From assembly GCA_008107755.1 (NCBI GenBank), contig VIRH01000027.1, forward strand, positions 1 through 64,000: 64,000 bases of DNA, given 5' to 3'. The notes under the pieces are model-generated. The model worked only from the letters and a program-made list of their open reading frames with translations, ran no database searches and was not told the DNA's origin. The position numbers and the translations under genes are program-made. The stretch comes from Rhodobacterales bacterium (GTDB taxonomy: Bacteria; Pseudomonadota; Alphaproteobacteria; Rhizobiales; Stappiaceae). Below are positions 1 through 7,964 of the stretch, in pieces (position 1 is the stretch's first letter; each line of letters begins with the position of its first letter).

Positions 1-127
1 AATACATCAACGGCTTCTACAATCCACGTCGCCGCCACTCAGCACTGGGCTGGAAAAGCCCGGTCGCTTTCGAACGAAAGGTGGCCTAAACGAGCACTTG
101 GGGCGGCACAAAACCGCGACAGGTCCA
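1..127 (+). mobile_element. Right end of an IS3-family insertion sequence
   Basis: The window opens inside an IS3-family element. The transposase tail stops at 87-89, and the segment 108-127 (minus strand reads TGGACCTGTCGCGGTTTTGT) has the look of an IS3-group terminal inverted repeat, with the typical TGGACC end. Immediately after position 127 the sequence becomes a recognisable integrase coding frame, so the element boundary is placed at about 127. The left end is outside the window, so the target duplication cannot be read. Confidence 0.7.
3..89 (+). CDS. IS3-family transposase OrfB, C-terminal 28 residues (partial)
   Basis: Only the last 28 codons lie in the window. The peptide YINGFYNPRRRHSALGWKSP is the highly conserved end of the DDE-type integrase-like transposase OrfB of IS3-family elements (the FYNPRRRHSALG...SP tail follows the catalytic core). 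The reading frame ends at TAA 87-89. OrfB catalyses strand transfer of the element, normally as an OrfAB frameshift fusion. Everything upstream, including the DDE residues, is beyond the window edge, so it cannot be said whether the transposase is intact. Confidence 0.85.
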   Translation, partial: YINGFYNPRRRHSALGWKSPVAFERKVA

Positions 128-247
128 ACCGGTAACCTTCGAGCGGTTCAGCTTCTTCTCGGCCACACGAAGATGGACAGCACCGTCCGATACCTCGGCG
201 TGGAACTCGAAGACGCGCTAACGATCTCTGAAGGCGTAGAGATATGA
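128..247 (+). pseudogene. Tyrosine recombinase/integrase remnant, C-terminal end
   Basis: Directly after the IS end the frame reads TGNLRAVQLLLGHTKMDSTV and then RYLGVELEDALTISEGVEI before TGA 245-247. This is the C-terminal end of a widespread tyrosine site-specific recombinase family; LLGHT holds the conserved His/Thr region of box II and the Tyr of RYLG is the catalytic tyrosine. There is no start, and the 5' part is replaced by the IS3 end, so the gene is broken here. It marks the edge of a former mobile island. The upstream half may survive on the far side of the IS, outside the window. Confidence 0.8.
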
Positions 248-252
248 TGAAA

Positions 253-274
253 GGGCCGGTGGCAACACCGGCCC
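253..274. repeat. Perfect 9-bp stem-loop after the integrase remnant
   Basis: GGGCCGGTG (253-261), loop GCAA (262-265), CACCGGCCC (266-274) form a perfect 9-bp stem closed by a GNRA-type tetraloop just after the integrase stop. No T-run follows, so an intrinsic terminator is possible but not proven. The rest of 275-488 shows no gene that I can support. Confidence 0.5.
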
Positions 275-488
275 GGAGCTGTCGTTCGCCTGGTTCCACT
301 TCGCTGTGGTGCGGCCAGTTGCAGGAGACATTCGCTGCAACTGCTCAACCAGGTAATTCGGCAAGGTCGGCAGCGCGAGACGAAACCGCCATCTAGACAG
401 TTTCTGCCAATGCCCGCTCTTAGGAGTTACCAAAGCGTAGGCTATCTCGCACATGCTCGTTATGTGCGTTCGCCGTTAGAAAGAAAAA

Positions 489-1580
489 ATGCCAAAGGTT
501 CGTGAGTACCCTGATCTTTTCACCTATCGCAAGAGTTCGGTTCTGTCCGAAGATGTGCAGAGGGCCGCTCGCGACCTAGGGGTAGCCTTTCAGAGAAAGG
601 CCGTAACGGCTGAGCTTGTGTCAGCGTTCAGAAACTCATTGCGCGGCATACCTGCAGAATCCGTGCCGCGTGGTGCATCTGAGATGAGAGAAATTGCTCA
701 GATGAACATAGGCTACGGTCACAGAGAACCAGTTGGGATTGGCTCAGGCCTTTTGCGGTCGTTTGGTATCAAACGTAAAAGTCCGGACACTGCGCTGCAA
801 GATCACCCAGATCTGGGCTGGCTGCTTATGTTTCATGAAAGTGGATACGTGCGACAGGCTGCTATGGAAGCCTTAACGACCTCGCCGAATTGCCCGTTCG
901 AAGTCGCGGCTGTGGTTTATCGTTTGAATGACTGGGTTGCTAATGTCCGCGCCGCGTCCATGAGTTATGCGAGAAAGTCTCTTGTGACCGCGGGTGCGGA
1001 GGCCATTTGTGAAAGCGCGTTCTTTCTTCTCCCACAAACGACTTGCCTGCACAGATGGGACGACGAAGGGCTTTCGATTGTGAAAGATACCATCTACCGG
1101 CCAGATGTTCTAAACAAGTTGAGAGAGCAATTTCTTATGCCTCGCAGCGGCGAAGTTGGTCAAAGTCTTAGGCTCATTTTGCAACGGGCTGACTTTGATA
1201 GCAGCATTGAGCAGTTAGCCTTAGACGCGAAGCTGCCGACCGTGAGAGCAATTGCTATTGAGGCGCTTCTCATGAAGCGTGCTCGGTGGTTTGTCGGGTA
1301 TCGCCGAGAATGGGTGAATAAGGTCTATGGCGTCAGTCGGCGTGTTGCGGAATTTGCGGAACGTAAAGTGGAGATCGAATTCGAGACGATTGATATTCTG
1401 GAAGCTGCTGCGCAGGACAAATCTTCCACGGTTCGGAGAATTGCGGCGAATTTCTTGATTTTAAATCGAGAAGAATTAACCCCGAAGATGGCTGAAATCT
1501 TAGAGGCGTTAAAGCGCGATAGATGTGCGGCCGTCCGCTCAAGGATAGACTTTATCGCCAGAAAAATGGCAGAGGCCTGA
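489..1580 (+). CDS. HEAT-repeat-like protein of unknown function
   Basis: A 363-residue cytosolic protein with no signal peptide or membrane segment. The middle and C-terminal parts show repeating paired helices of HEAT/armadillo type (for example SGYVRQAAMEALTTSP near residue 120, ANVRAASMSYARKSL near 150, LPTVRAIAIEALLMKRA near 250, SSTVRRIAANFLILNRE near 315, CAAVRSRIDFIARKMAE at the end). Each has the V-R-x-x-A core of such repeats. Such solenoids usually bind proteins or nucleic acids; no catalytic motif was seen. The start ATG 489 follows an A-rich GAAAGAAAAA stretch. Codon use is less GC-rich than in the flanking genes, and it lies beside a broken integrase, so it was probably acquired horizontally. 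Function unknown. Confidence 0.7.
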   Translation: MPKVREYPDLFTYRKSSVLSEDVQRAARDLGVAFQRKAVTAELVSAFRNSLRGIPAESVPRGASEMREIAQMNIGYGHREPVGIGSGLLRSFGIKRKSPDTALQDHPDLGWLLMFHESGYVRQAAMEALTTSPNCPFEVAAVVYRLNDWVANVRAASMSYARKSLVTAGAEAICESAFFLLPQTTCLHRWDDEGLSIVKDTIYRPDVLNKLREQFLMPRSGEVGQSLRLILQRADFDSSIEQLALDAKLPTVRAIAIEALLMKRARWFVGYRREWVNKVYGVSRRVAEFAERKVEIEFETIDILEAAAQDKSSTVRRIAANFLILNREELTPKMAEILEALKRDRCAAVRSRIDFIARKMAEA

Positions 1581-2023
1581 TCGAGCAAATGTCGACATTC
1601 GCTGTCTTGCCGCAATTCGGTAACTTGGGCTCTAAACAGGCTTGCGGCGGCGCCACAGCATCCCGTGTCCGATTGGCTGCGCTGGCTTCGCCATCCGGCC
1701 ATTGCCGTCATTGAACACCTGTTGATTCAATGGCTCTTTCGCGCGGCCATTTCGGACATCGCAACTCCAGGCGCAGTATTCGAAAGCGGTTGGTCTTATC
1801 AGCGGCAGGCCGAGGTTGGACTGACCAAATCCGTGCGGTACTCAGGGCTGTAAAGAGGCGCTCTCGGAAAAATCCTAAATAGATGAAACAACTGGATTAA
1901 CGCGGAGAGCGCGCTTTCCGATTGAAAACCCCGGGAAGGATCCAGGCGGCCCTTTTTATTGGCCGTGTTGGAGGGTATCCAGACATGATCCAACTCGCCT
2001 GATCTGTCCCGCCTGGAAACCTC
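1581..2023. other. 443-bp intergenic region, no supported gene
   Basis: No convincing coding sequence was found. One feature stands out: an 8-bp inverted repeat GCGCTCTC (1858-1865) and GAGAGCGC (1905-1912) about 110-170 bp ahead of the LuxR gene. It could be part of the regulator's promoter or a scar of the island edge. The short frames crossing the region have no recognisable family signature. Confidence 0.5.
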
Positions 2024-2827
2024 ATGCCGATTACACCAACGTCGCTCGAACGCATTTACCTGATTTGGGACAATCTGGCCGACTACGACGTCGGGGATAT
2101 CCATGCCTCCCGCCGGCTCCTGCTTGAGACGGTCTGCGGCCTGATTGACGCGCAGAACGCGGATTGGATCGGCTGCGTGCGCTTGACCTCGTCCCAGTCG
2201 CGCGATCCGATGAAGGGCTGGCGTCCGCGCACGCTTTTTACCCTGAACCCGTGCGACCACACCAGTGCGGCGATTGACGCTGCTTTCCAGGAAATGGACA
2301 AGGGCAAACCGGACATCACCACCACGCGCAACGTGGAGCTGGCCGGGACGTTCCGGGTCCTCAGCCTGAAGGAACTGGCCACGCCCGAGTGGTTCGAAGG
2401 GCCTTCCTACAAGAACTACTACAAGGCGCTCGACCGGCAGGATTCCCTTTGGGCCGGCATCCCGATCAACGAGGATGCGGAAATCCAGATCGGCTTTCAT
2501 CGCAGCTTCGCCAGAAAGCCATTCACTGCGGACGATCAGGAAATCGTCTCCCACGCGCTGCGCGGCATTCGCTGGTTCTTCAAGCACCAGATGCTGGGCG
2601 AAGGCGTTGGCGTGGCAACCGCGCCGCTGACCCCGGTCGAGCAACTGGTTCTGCAAGGTCTGCTGCTTGGCCTGCCGGAAAAACAGATCGCCGAACAGAA
2701 CAACCAGAGCCCCCACACCACCCACGACCACGTGAAGCGGATCTTCCGCAAATACGGCGTGTCCAGCCGATCGGCGCTGATGGCGCTCTGGCTTGGCAAG
2801 GGATTGATTTCAAACAATAACCCCTAA
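2024..2827 (+). CDS. LuxR-family transcriptional regulator
   Basis: A 267-residue protein. Its C-terminal ~65 residues form a LuxR-type helix-turn-helix: LTPVEQLVLQGLLLGLPEKQ, then IAEQNNQSPHTTHDHVKRIF and RKYGVSSRSALMALWL, matching the family's E-x-x-V-L...G...K-I-A...S-x-x-T-V-x-x-H-x-x-x-I-x-x-K pattern. The N-terminal ~190 residues look like a sensory domain but lack a clear autoinducer-binding tryptophan/aspartate signature, and no luxI is nearby, so the ligand is unknown. No receiver domain is present. It probably regulates one of the adjacent genes. The stop is followed by CCCC-TAATCA-GGGG, a weak hairpin. Confidence 0.8.
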   Translation: MPITPTSLERIYLIWDNLADYDVGDIHASRRLLLETVCGLIDAQNADWIGCVRLTSSQSRDPMKGWRPRTLFTLNPCDHTSAAIDAAFQEMDKGKPDITTTRNVELAGTFRVLSLKELATPEWFEGPSYKNYYKALDRQDSLWAGIPINEDAEIQIGFHRSFARKPFTADDQEIVSHALRGIRWFFKHQMLGEGVGVATAPLTPVEQLVLQGLLLGLPEKQIAEQNNQSPHTTHDHVKRIFRKYGVSSRSALMALWLGKGLISNNNP

Positions 2828-2899
2828 TCAGGGGATACTGATTCCTTCGCTCCGAGGTCAAAAGACGGGCCATGACACAATTTGTGCCCTGGACACTCA

Positions 2900-3256
2900 A
2901 TGCATCTGTTACTCGTACCTTGTTTTTTTAGGCAGGCCCATCGCGGTCCTTCGCGCATCAAGCGCCGCAATGCGCTGCCCCTGGCGACGGCCCTGACAGG
3001 CAGCCTTGTCGTTTCCTCAGCTCAGACAAACCCGGCATGGGCACAATCGATTGTCGTCAACAATGGTCAGACCGCCGTCTTCGGTGCTTCAAGAACATTG
3101 AACTCCGTGACCAACAACGGCGGAGTGGTCTCGGTCGAGGCAGCCGGCGTGAACAACGGCACGCTGAATGTCAACGTGACGGCTACCAACGCCGGGGCGC
3201 TTCGCCAAGTGATCCCGGTTGAAGGTTTCCCTTGCGGCAAGACCCGGCTTGCCTGA
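2900..3256 (+). pseudogene. Truncated autotransporter-like exported protein
   Basis: From ATG 2900 the frame gives 118 residues: a long basic N-region (RIKRRNALPL), a hydrophobic core (ATALTGSLVVSS), a likely cleavage site (AWAQ/S), then an Asn/Gly/Thr/Val-rich stretch (VVNNGQTAVF, VTNNGGVVSVEAAGVNNGTL). That is the usual start of an autotransporter passenger with beta-helix repeats. The repeat pattern stops after about 100 residues and the frame ends within 20 unrelated residues; no passenger or beta-barrel follows. No ribosome binding site is clear, and a T7 run lies just inside the gene; the frame from ATG 2872 ends there. I read it as a decayed 5' fragment. Confidence 0.5.
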
Positions 3257-3319
3257 CTATGTTCAACCAGCGCAATTGTCGGCCGGATGATGCACGCGGC
3301 GGACCGGAGGTTGGGTGTC

Positions 3320-5074
3320 ATGTCGAAACGCTTTGCGGTTCTCCTGATCAAGCCGTCGCATTATGACGATGAGGGCTACGTCATTCAGTGGATGCGGGCG
3401 CCGATCCCGTCCAACTCACTGGCCTCCGTCTATGGTCTCGTGCGCGACTGCGCCGACCGCAGGGTGCTGGGCGAGGATGTCGAGATCGAAATCGAGGTCA
3501 TCGACGAGACCAACACCCGGGTGGATGTCGGCAGGCTTGCCCGGTCGCTGAAACAGGCGGAAGGGTGCCTTGTCGGGCTGGTGGGTGTGCAGACCAACCA
3601 GTTTCCCCGGGCGGTCGATCTTGCACGGGAATTCATCGCCGCCGGCGTTCCGGTGGTCGCCGGCGGGTTTCACGCCGCCGGCAGCATCGCGATGTTGCCG
3701 GAGCTTCCGCCGGAGATCCTTGCCGCGCAGGAGATCGGCCTCTCCATCTATGCCGGCGAGGCCGAGGGGCGGATGGAGGCGCTGCTGAAGGACGCCTTCA
3801 CGGGCGATCTGAAGCCGCTCTACAATTTCATGACCGATCTGCCCGGGCTGGAAGGCGCGGTTCATCCGATCCTGCCGGCCGATGCCGTGCGCAAGATGGC
3901 GGGCGCCTATACGAGCTTCGATGCCGGCCGCGGCTGCCCGTTCCAGTGCTCCTTCTGCACCATCATCAACGTGCAGGGGCGCAAGTCGCGCTTCCGCTCG
4001 GCCGATGACGTCGAGGCGATCATCCGCGCCAACGCGGCGCAGAACATCCATCGCTTCTTCATCTCCGACGACGATTTCGCCCGCAACAGGAACTGGGAGG
4101 TCATTCTCGACCGGCTGATCCAGCTGCGCGAGGAGGAGGGGCTGAAGTTCAAGCTGACGCTGCAGGTGGACACGCTCTGCTATCGGCTGCCGGGATTCAT
4201 CGAAAAGGCGGCCCGTGCCGGCTGCGCCCGCGTTTTCATCGGCCTTGAAAACATCGACCCGGATGCCCTTGCCGGCGCGAAGAAGCGCCAGAACAAGATC
4301 TGGGAATACCGCAAGATGCTGCAGGCCTGGAAGGATGCCGGCGTCATCACCTACGCCGGCTACATCCTCGGCTTTCCCGGGGACACGCCGGAGAAGATCC
4401 GGCGCAACATCGAGATCATCAAGAAGGAACTGCCGCTCGATCTGATCGAGTTCTTCTTCCTGACGCCTCTACCCGGCTCCGAGGACCACAAGGTGCTGGC
4501 CTCGAAAGGTGTCTGGATGGATCCGGACTTCAACAGGTATGACCTCAACCACCGGGTCACGCACCATCCGGACATGAGCGACGCCGACTGGGACAAGGTC
4601 TATCTGGACAGCTGGAAGCAGTTCTATACGCCCGAGCACGTGGAAACGGTCCTGCGGCGAGATGCGGCGCGTGGGGCAAGGACGAAGGCGCTTTATTCCT
4701 CCATGGTGCATTTTCTAGGTGCGATCCTGATCGAGAAAGTCCACCCGCTGGAATGCGGCATCGTCCGGCGCAAGCACCGCACCCAGCGCCGCTTCGGCAT
4801 GAAGCTGGAACATCCGCTGGTGTTCTATCCGAAGCGCGCGGTCGAGGCCGTGTCGGTGGGCATCGCCTGGGCGCGGCTCTTCCTGAAATTCCGTCCGGCT
4901 CTCAAGCGGGTGCTGGCGGACGAGACCCGCAAATCCTACACCGATATTGCCTTGATGCCGGTCAGCGATGGCGATGAACAGGACATGGAACTCATCCAGG
5001 TTTTCAGGGACGCGATTCCGAAAACCCACGGCGCGCCCGAAAGGACAGGCAAGATCGCCGCGACGGTGAAATAG
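3320..5074 (+). CDS. B12-binding-domain radical SAM protein
   Basis: A 584-residue enzyme. The start ATG 3320 follows GGAGG (3306-3310) at 9-bp spacing; an upstream in-frame ATG at 3287 lacks such a site. Residues ~1-180 form an alpha/beta cobalamin-binding-like domain (VGLVGVQTNQFP, VVAGGFHA). The motif CPFQCSFC near residues 206-213 gives the three cysteines that bind the SAM-cleaving [4Fe-4S] cluster, followed by a partial TIM barrel (RFFISDDDFARN, ARVFIGLENIDP, YILGFPGDTPEKI). About 130 residues after the barrel are basic and unassigned. Known relatives methylate or rearrange unreactive carbons, many in lipid or natural-product pathways; the substrate cannot be predicted here. It stands alone downstream of the autotransporter fragment. 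Confidence 0.85.
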   Translation: MSKRFAVLLIKPSHYDDEGYVIQWMRAPIPSNSLASVYGLVRDCADRRVLGEDVEIEIEVIDETNTRVDVGRLARSLKQAEGCLVGLVGVQTNQFPRAVDLAREFIAAGVPVVAGGFHAAGSIAMLPELPPEILAAQEIGLSIYAGEAEGRMEALLKDAFTGDLKPLYNFMTDLPGLEGAVHPILPADAVRKMAGAYTSFDAGRGCPFQCSFCTIINVQGRKSRFRSADDVEAIIRANAAQNIHRFFISDDDFARNRNWEVILDRLIQLREEEGLKFKLTLQVDTLCYRLPGFIEKAARAGCARVFIGLENIDPDALAGAKKRQNKIWEYRKMLQAWKDAGVITYAGYILGFPGDTPEKIRRNIEIIKKELPLDLIEFFFLTPLPGSEDHKVLASKGVWMDPDFNRYDLNHRVTHHPDMSDADWDKVYLDSWKQFYTPEHVETVLRRDAARGARTKALYSSMVHFLGAILIEKVHPLECGIVRRKHRTQRRFGMKLEHPLVFYPKRAVEAVSVGIAWARLFLKFRPALKRVLADETRKSYTDIALMPVSDGDEQDMELIQVFRDAIPKTHGAPERTGKIAATVK

Positions 5075-5182
5075 GCCGCTCTGCCGCACAGGACACAACG
5101 CCTGCGTTCTCTTGACGGATCGACATTCTGACGTTGTGTGACCTGAAGCACATCGGCGTTTTTTGCACTGCAATAGCGTTTG

Positions 5183-5199
5183 ACTAACGTAAGGTTAGT
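5183..5199. promoter_or_regulatory. Inverted repeat upstream of the M15 peptidase gene
   Basis: ACTAAC (5183-5188) and GTTAGT (5194-5199) form a perfect 6-bp inverted repeat with a 5-bp spacer, 22 bp before the start codon of the peptidase gene. Its position suits an operator or a short leader hairpin. No matching regulator is evident. Confidence 0.3.
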
Positions 5200-5221
5200 T
5201 TTACGCGAGGCAGGTGACCCA

Positions 5222-5983
5222 ATGGAAGACAGAGAAAAGATCGAGCAGCACGTCAGGGCCGTTCCGGCCTACCTGAACGACCAGCGCATGAGCGATGTTC
5301 TGAAACAGATTCCCAATCTCGAAAGGAGGCTCTACTGCCTGCACCGTTATATCAGGTTGCTGGACAAGCGCGGTGCCAATTGGGTCGACGACCGCTGGGC
5401 CTACACCAAGGATGAATACAAGGAATGGCGGAAGACGGAGGATTTCAAGCTTCGCAAACGGGAGATCCGTGCGATCCAGAATAAGTTCAAAGCCAGCAAT
5501 CCGGGCTACTGGCTGATCGCAGGCAGCAAGCACAGGCCGCTTCCCGAACAGATAGGGAACTGGAACAAGAACAAGTCGGTAAGGCTGAACTCCGAAAAAT
5601 ACTACGAGGCCATGGAGAAGGAGGTGCGAAAGCCGATCTATCTCTCTCTCGACGCCATGCTGGAAGCCCCGACGCCCAAATGCCGGGAAGGCGAGGGCGC
5701 CTCGATCCGGGCGTTCTATGACTTCCTGAACAGGAAATCTTGGCCCAAACCCAAGCTGATGGTGGCAGCACCCGGCCTCTCTGCCCATGGCACCGGACTT
5801 GCGATCGATTTCGTGGTCCGGAAGGAGGGCGGCCCCAACATCGTCACCGCAACGAATGCCGAAAGATGGATCAACACCGGGTGGGCCGGCAGGCTCGCGA
5901 ACGCGATGCGTGGCGCGGCGCATTTTTCCGGTCCACTCAAGCAGCCGAACGAACCCTGGCACTGGACCTTTGATCCGGACTGA
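5222..5983 (+). CDS. Peptidase M15 (D-Ala-D-Ala carboxypeptidase/VanY-like) family protein
   Basis: A 253-residue protein. The C-terminal part carries the zinc-peptidase signature of family M15: S187-x-H189-x-x-G192-x-A194-x-D196 in GLSAHGTGLAIDF, then E244-P-W-H247 in the NEPWHW motif. By analogy H189, D196 and H247 bind Zn2+ and E244 is the general base. Family members cleave D-Ala-D-Ala or L-Ala-D-Glu bonds in peptidoglycan. The N-terminal ~120 residues are highly charged and helical, with no signal peptide or membrane anchor, which is unusual for a wall enzyme; it could be exported by another route, or be phage- or effector-derived. ATG 5222 is preferred over a TTG 14 codons upstream because a GAGG-containing site precedes it. 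Confidence 0.75.
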   Translation: MEDREKIEQHVRAVPAYLNDQRMSDVLKQIPNLERRLYCLHRYIRLLDKRGANWVDDRWAYTKDEYKEWRKTEDFKLRKREIRAIQNKFKASNPGYWLIAGSKHRPLPEQIGNWNKNKSVRLNSEKYYEAMEKEVRKPIYLSLDAMLEAPTPKCREGEGASIRAFYDFLNRKSWPKPKLMVAAPGLSAHGTGLAIDFVVRKEGGPNIVTATNAERWINTGWAGRLANAMRGAAHFSGPLKQPNEPWHWTFDPD

Positions 5984-6110
5984 AGGCGATGTCGCACGAA
6001 GATAACGCGCGCGCAGGTTGGGGGAACCAAACCTGCAGCGCCGCGTTTGAGATCCTGTACATCATCGGAAAATATCAAATGATCGGTTGTCGCCACATGG
6101 CAGCTTTCAA

Positions 6111-7907
6111 GTGAGCGGTTTCCTCGGTCTGAGTGAACCGGTTGTCGCTCTCGTCATTCTCGCGCTTCTTTTCGTCTCTTTCGCGATCGAGAAATATCCT
6201 CCCGAAGTCACCGCCACCGGTGCCGCTGCGCTCTTCATCGCGCTGGGTCTGGTGCCACAGGACAAGGTCCTGGCAGTCTTCTCCAACCCGGCTCCCATCA
6301 CGATCGCCGCGATGTTCATCGTCTCCGGCGCGCTTGTGCGGACCGGGGTGCTGGACGCGCTCGCCAATCTGGTGATCGGGCGGGCGAAATCGCGGCCGCT
6401 GCTGTCCATCGGGGTGTTCATCATCGCCACCATCGGCGCCTCGGCTTTCATGAACAACACGCCTGTGGTTCTGGTGCTGATCCCGGTGGTCATCCGCCTG
6501 GCGACCAACCTCGGCCTTGCACCGACCCGGCTGCTCATTCCGCTTTCCTATGCCGCGATCCTGGGCGGCACCTGCACCCTCATCGGCACGTCCACCAATC
6601 TTCTGGTGGATGGTGTGGCCCGCGACAACGGTCTCGACGGGTTCTCGATCTTCGCCATCGCGCCAGTCGGCATATGCGTTGCCCTTGTCGGCGCCGGCGC
6701 AATGCTGCTGCTCGGCCCGCTCCTGCTGCCCTCGCGGGCCTCAAGCGAAGGTGTGGCCGGGCCGGCGGAAACCGTCTTCCTGTCCGAAATCACGATCCTG
6801 TCCGATTACAGGCAGATCGGCTCACGGCTCGCGGATATCGCAGATTTCCAGCGACCGGGCATCCGCGTGACAGGCATTCGGCGAGGCCAGCGGATCGAGC
6901 GGTCGGATCTGCCGGACATGGTGCTGCAAAAGGGCGATGCCATCATCCTGACGACAACGACGTCGGAACTCCTGACCTTCGCCGAGCAACCCGGCATGCG
7001 CGTCGGCATGCGCCGAAGCGTCGAGCTGGATCCGGAAGCGCAGGTCAGCGTCGCCGAGGCTGTCGTGACCCCGTCGCGCCGCAGTTCCGGTTTGCCGATT
7101 TCCGATCTTGCGCTGGGCCGGCGGGCCGGAATGCGTGTGCTTGGGGCGTTTCGTCCCCGCCACGTCGTTCCCGGCGCCGACCTGTCGAGCGTGCGCCTGC
7201 GCCCGGCCGACAAGCTGCTTCTGGAAGGCACGGTGGAAGGCTTTGAGGAACTTGCCCGCTCGGGCGACCTCGTCTCGATTACTTCGCCCGGCGGACGCGC
7301 CTTCCGTCGCCGGCAGGCGCCGATTGCAATCCTGACCCTTGTCGGCATCGTTGGACTGGCCGCGTTCAACGTCATGCCGATCGGGCTGCTGGCCATGATC
7401 GGCGTTGCCGCGATCCTGCTTCTGCACTGTATCGAGAACGACGAGGCCTGGCAGTCGATCGACGGCTCCATTCTCGTGCTGATCTTCGCCATGCTGATCG
7501 TCGGCGCGGGGCTGGAGAACACGGGCGCGGTGGAACTGGTCGTCGAGGCGCTGACACCCTGGCTGGCGGAGCTGCACCCGTTCGTTCTGCTTCTGGCGGT
7601 CTATTTCCTGGGATCGTTCCTGACCGAAGTCGTCACCAACAATGCGGTGGCGGTCATCTTCACGCCGATTGTCATATCGCTGGCGACCCAGCTTGGCGTG
7701 GACCCGCGTCCCTTCGTCGTGGCGGTGATGTTCTCCGCCAGCGCCAGCTTCGCGACCCCGATCGGCTACCAGACCAACACGCTGGTCTATGGCGCCGGCA
7801 ACTACGCCTTCGTCGATTTCCTGAAGATCGGTGTTCCGATGAACATCATCGTCGGCCTGGCATCCGTGGTGGCGATCCAGTTTTTCTTTCCGATCCACCC
7901 GCTTTGA
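6111..7907 (+). CDS. SLC13-family permease with two RCK_C (TrkA-C) domains
   Basis: An integral membrane transporter of about 598 residues. The N-terminal ~200 residues contain several hydrophobic helices with the family motif SAFMNNTPVVLVLIPVV and GGTCTLIGTSTNLLV. Two RCK_C-type cytosolic domains follow (about residues 210-300 and 310-400, with KGDAIILT and ADKLLLEG), then a second membrane half with TEVVTNNAVAVIFTPIVISL and the SFATPIGYQTNTLVYGAGNY motif. The duplicated N-N-[TA] motifs are those of the anion:Na+ symporter/ArsB superfamily; substrates in relatives include sulfate and dicarboxylates, and the RCK_C domains probably gate transport. The start is uncertain: GTG 6111 gives a natural N-terminus, TTG 6087 is the alternative, and neither has a good ribosome site. 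Confidence 0.85.
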   Translation: MSGFLGLSEPVVALVILALLFVSFAIEKYPPEVTATGAAALFIALGLVPQDKVLAVFSNPAPITIAAMFIVSGALVRTGVLDALANLVIGRAKSRPLLSIGVFIIATIGASAFMNNTPVVLVLIPVVIRLATNLGLAPTRLLIPLSYAAILGGTCTLIGTSTNLLVDGVARDNGLDGFSIFAIAPVGICVALVGAGAMLLLGPLLLPSRASSEGVAGPAETVFLSEITILSDYRQIGSRLADIADFQRPGIRVTGIRRGQRIERSDLPDMVLQKGDAIILTTTTSELLTFAEQPGMRVGMRRSVELDPEAQVSVAEAVVTPSRRSSGLPISDLALGRRAGMRVLGAFRPRHVVPGADLSSVRLRPADKLLLEGTVEGFEELARSGDLVSITSPGGRAFRRRQAPIAILTLVGIVGLAAFNVMPIGLLAMIGVAAILLLHCIENDEAWQSIDGSILVLIFAMLIVGAGLENTGAVELVVEALTPWLAELHPFVLLLAVYFLGSFLTEVVTNNAVAVIFTPIVISLATQLGVDPRPFVVAVMFSASASFATPIGYQTNTLVYGAGNYAFVDFLKIGVPMNIIVGLASVVAIQFFFPIHPL

Positions 7908-7911
7908 GGCG

Positions 7912-7927
7912 AGGGCGCTTGCGCCCT
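7912..7927. terminator. Candidate hairpin between convergent genes
   Basis: AGGGCGC-TT-GCGCCCT (7912-7927) is a 7-bp GC-rich inverted repeat between the stop of the SLC13 permease and the stop of the opposite-strand isomerase gene. It lacks a T-run, so it is only a candidate bidirectional terminator. Confidence 0.35.
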
Positions 7928-7964
7928 GCGCCTGGTTTGCGTTTGGCCTTGCGCCTTGATCGGA

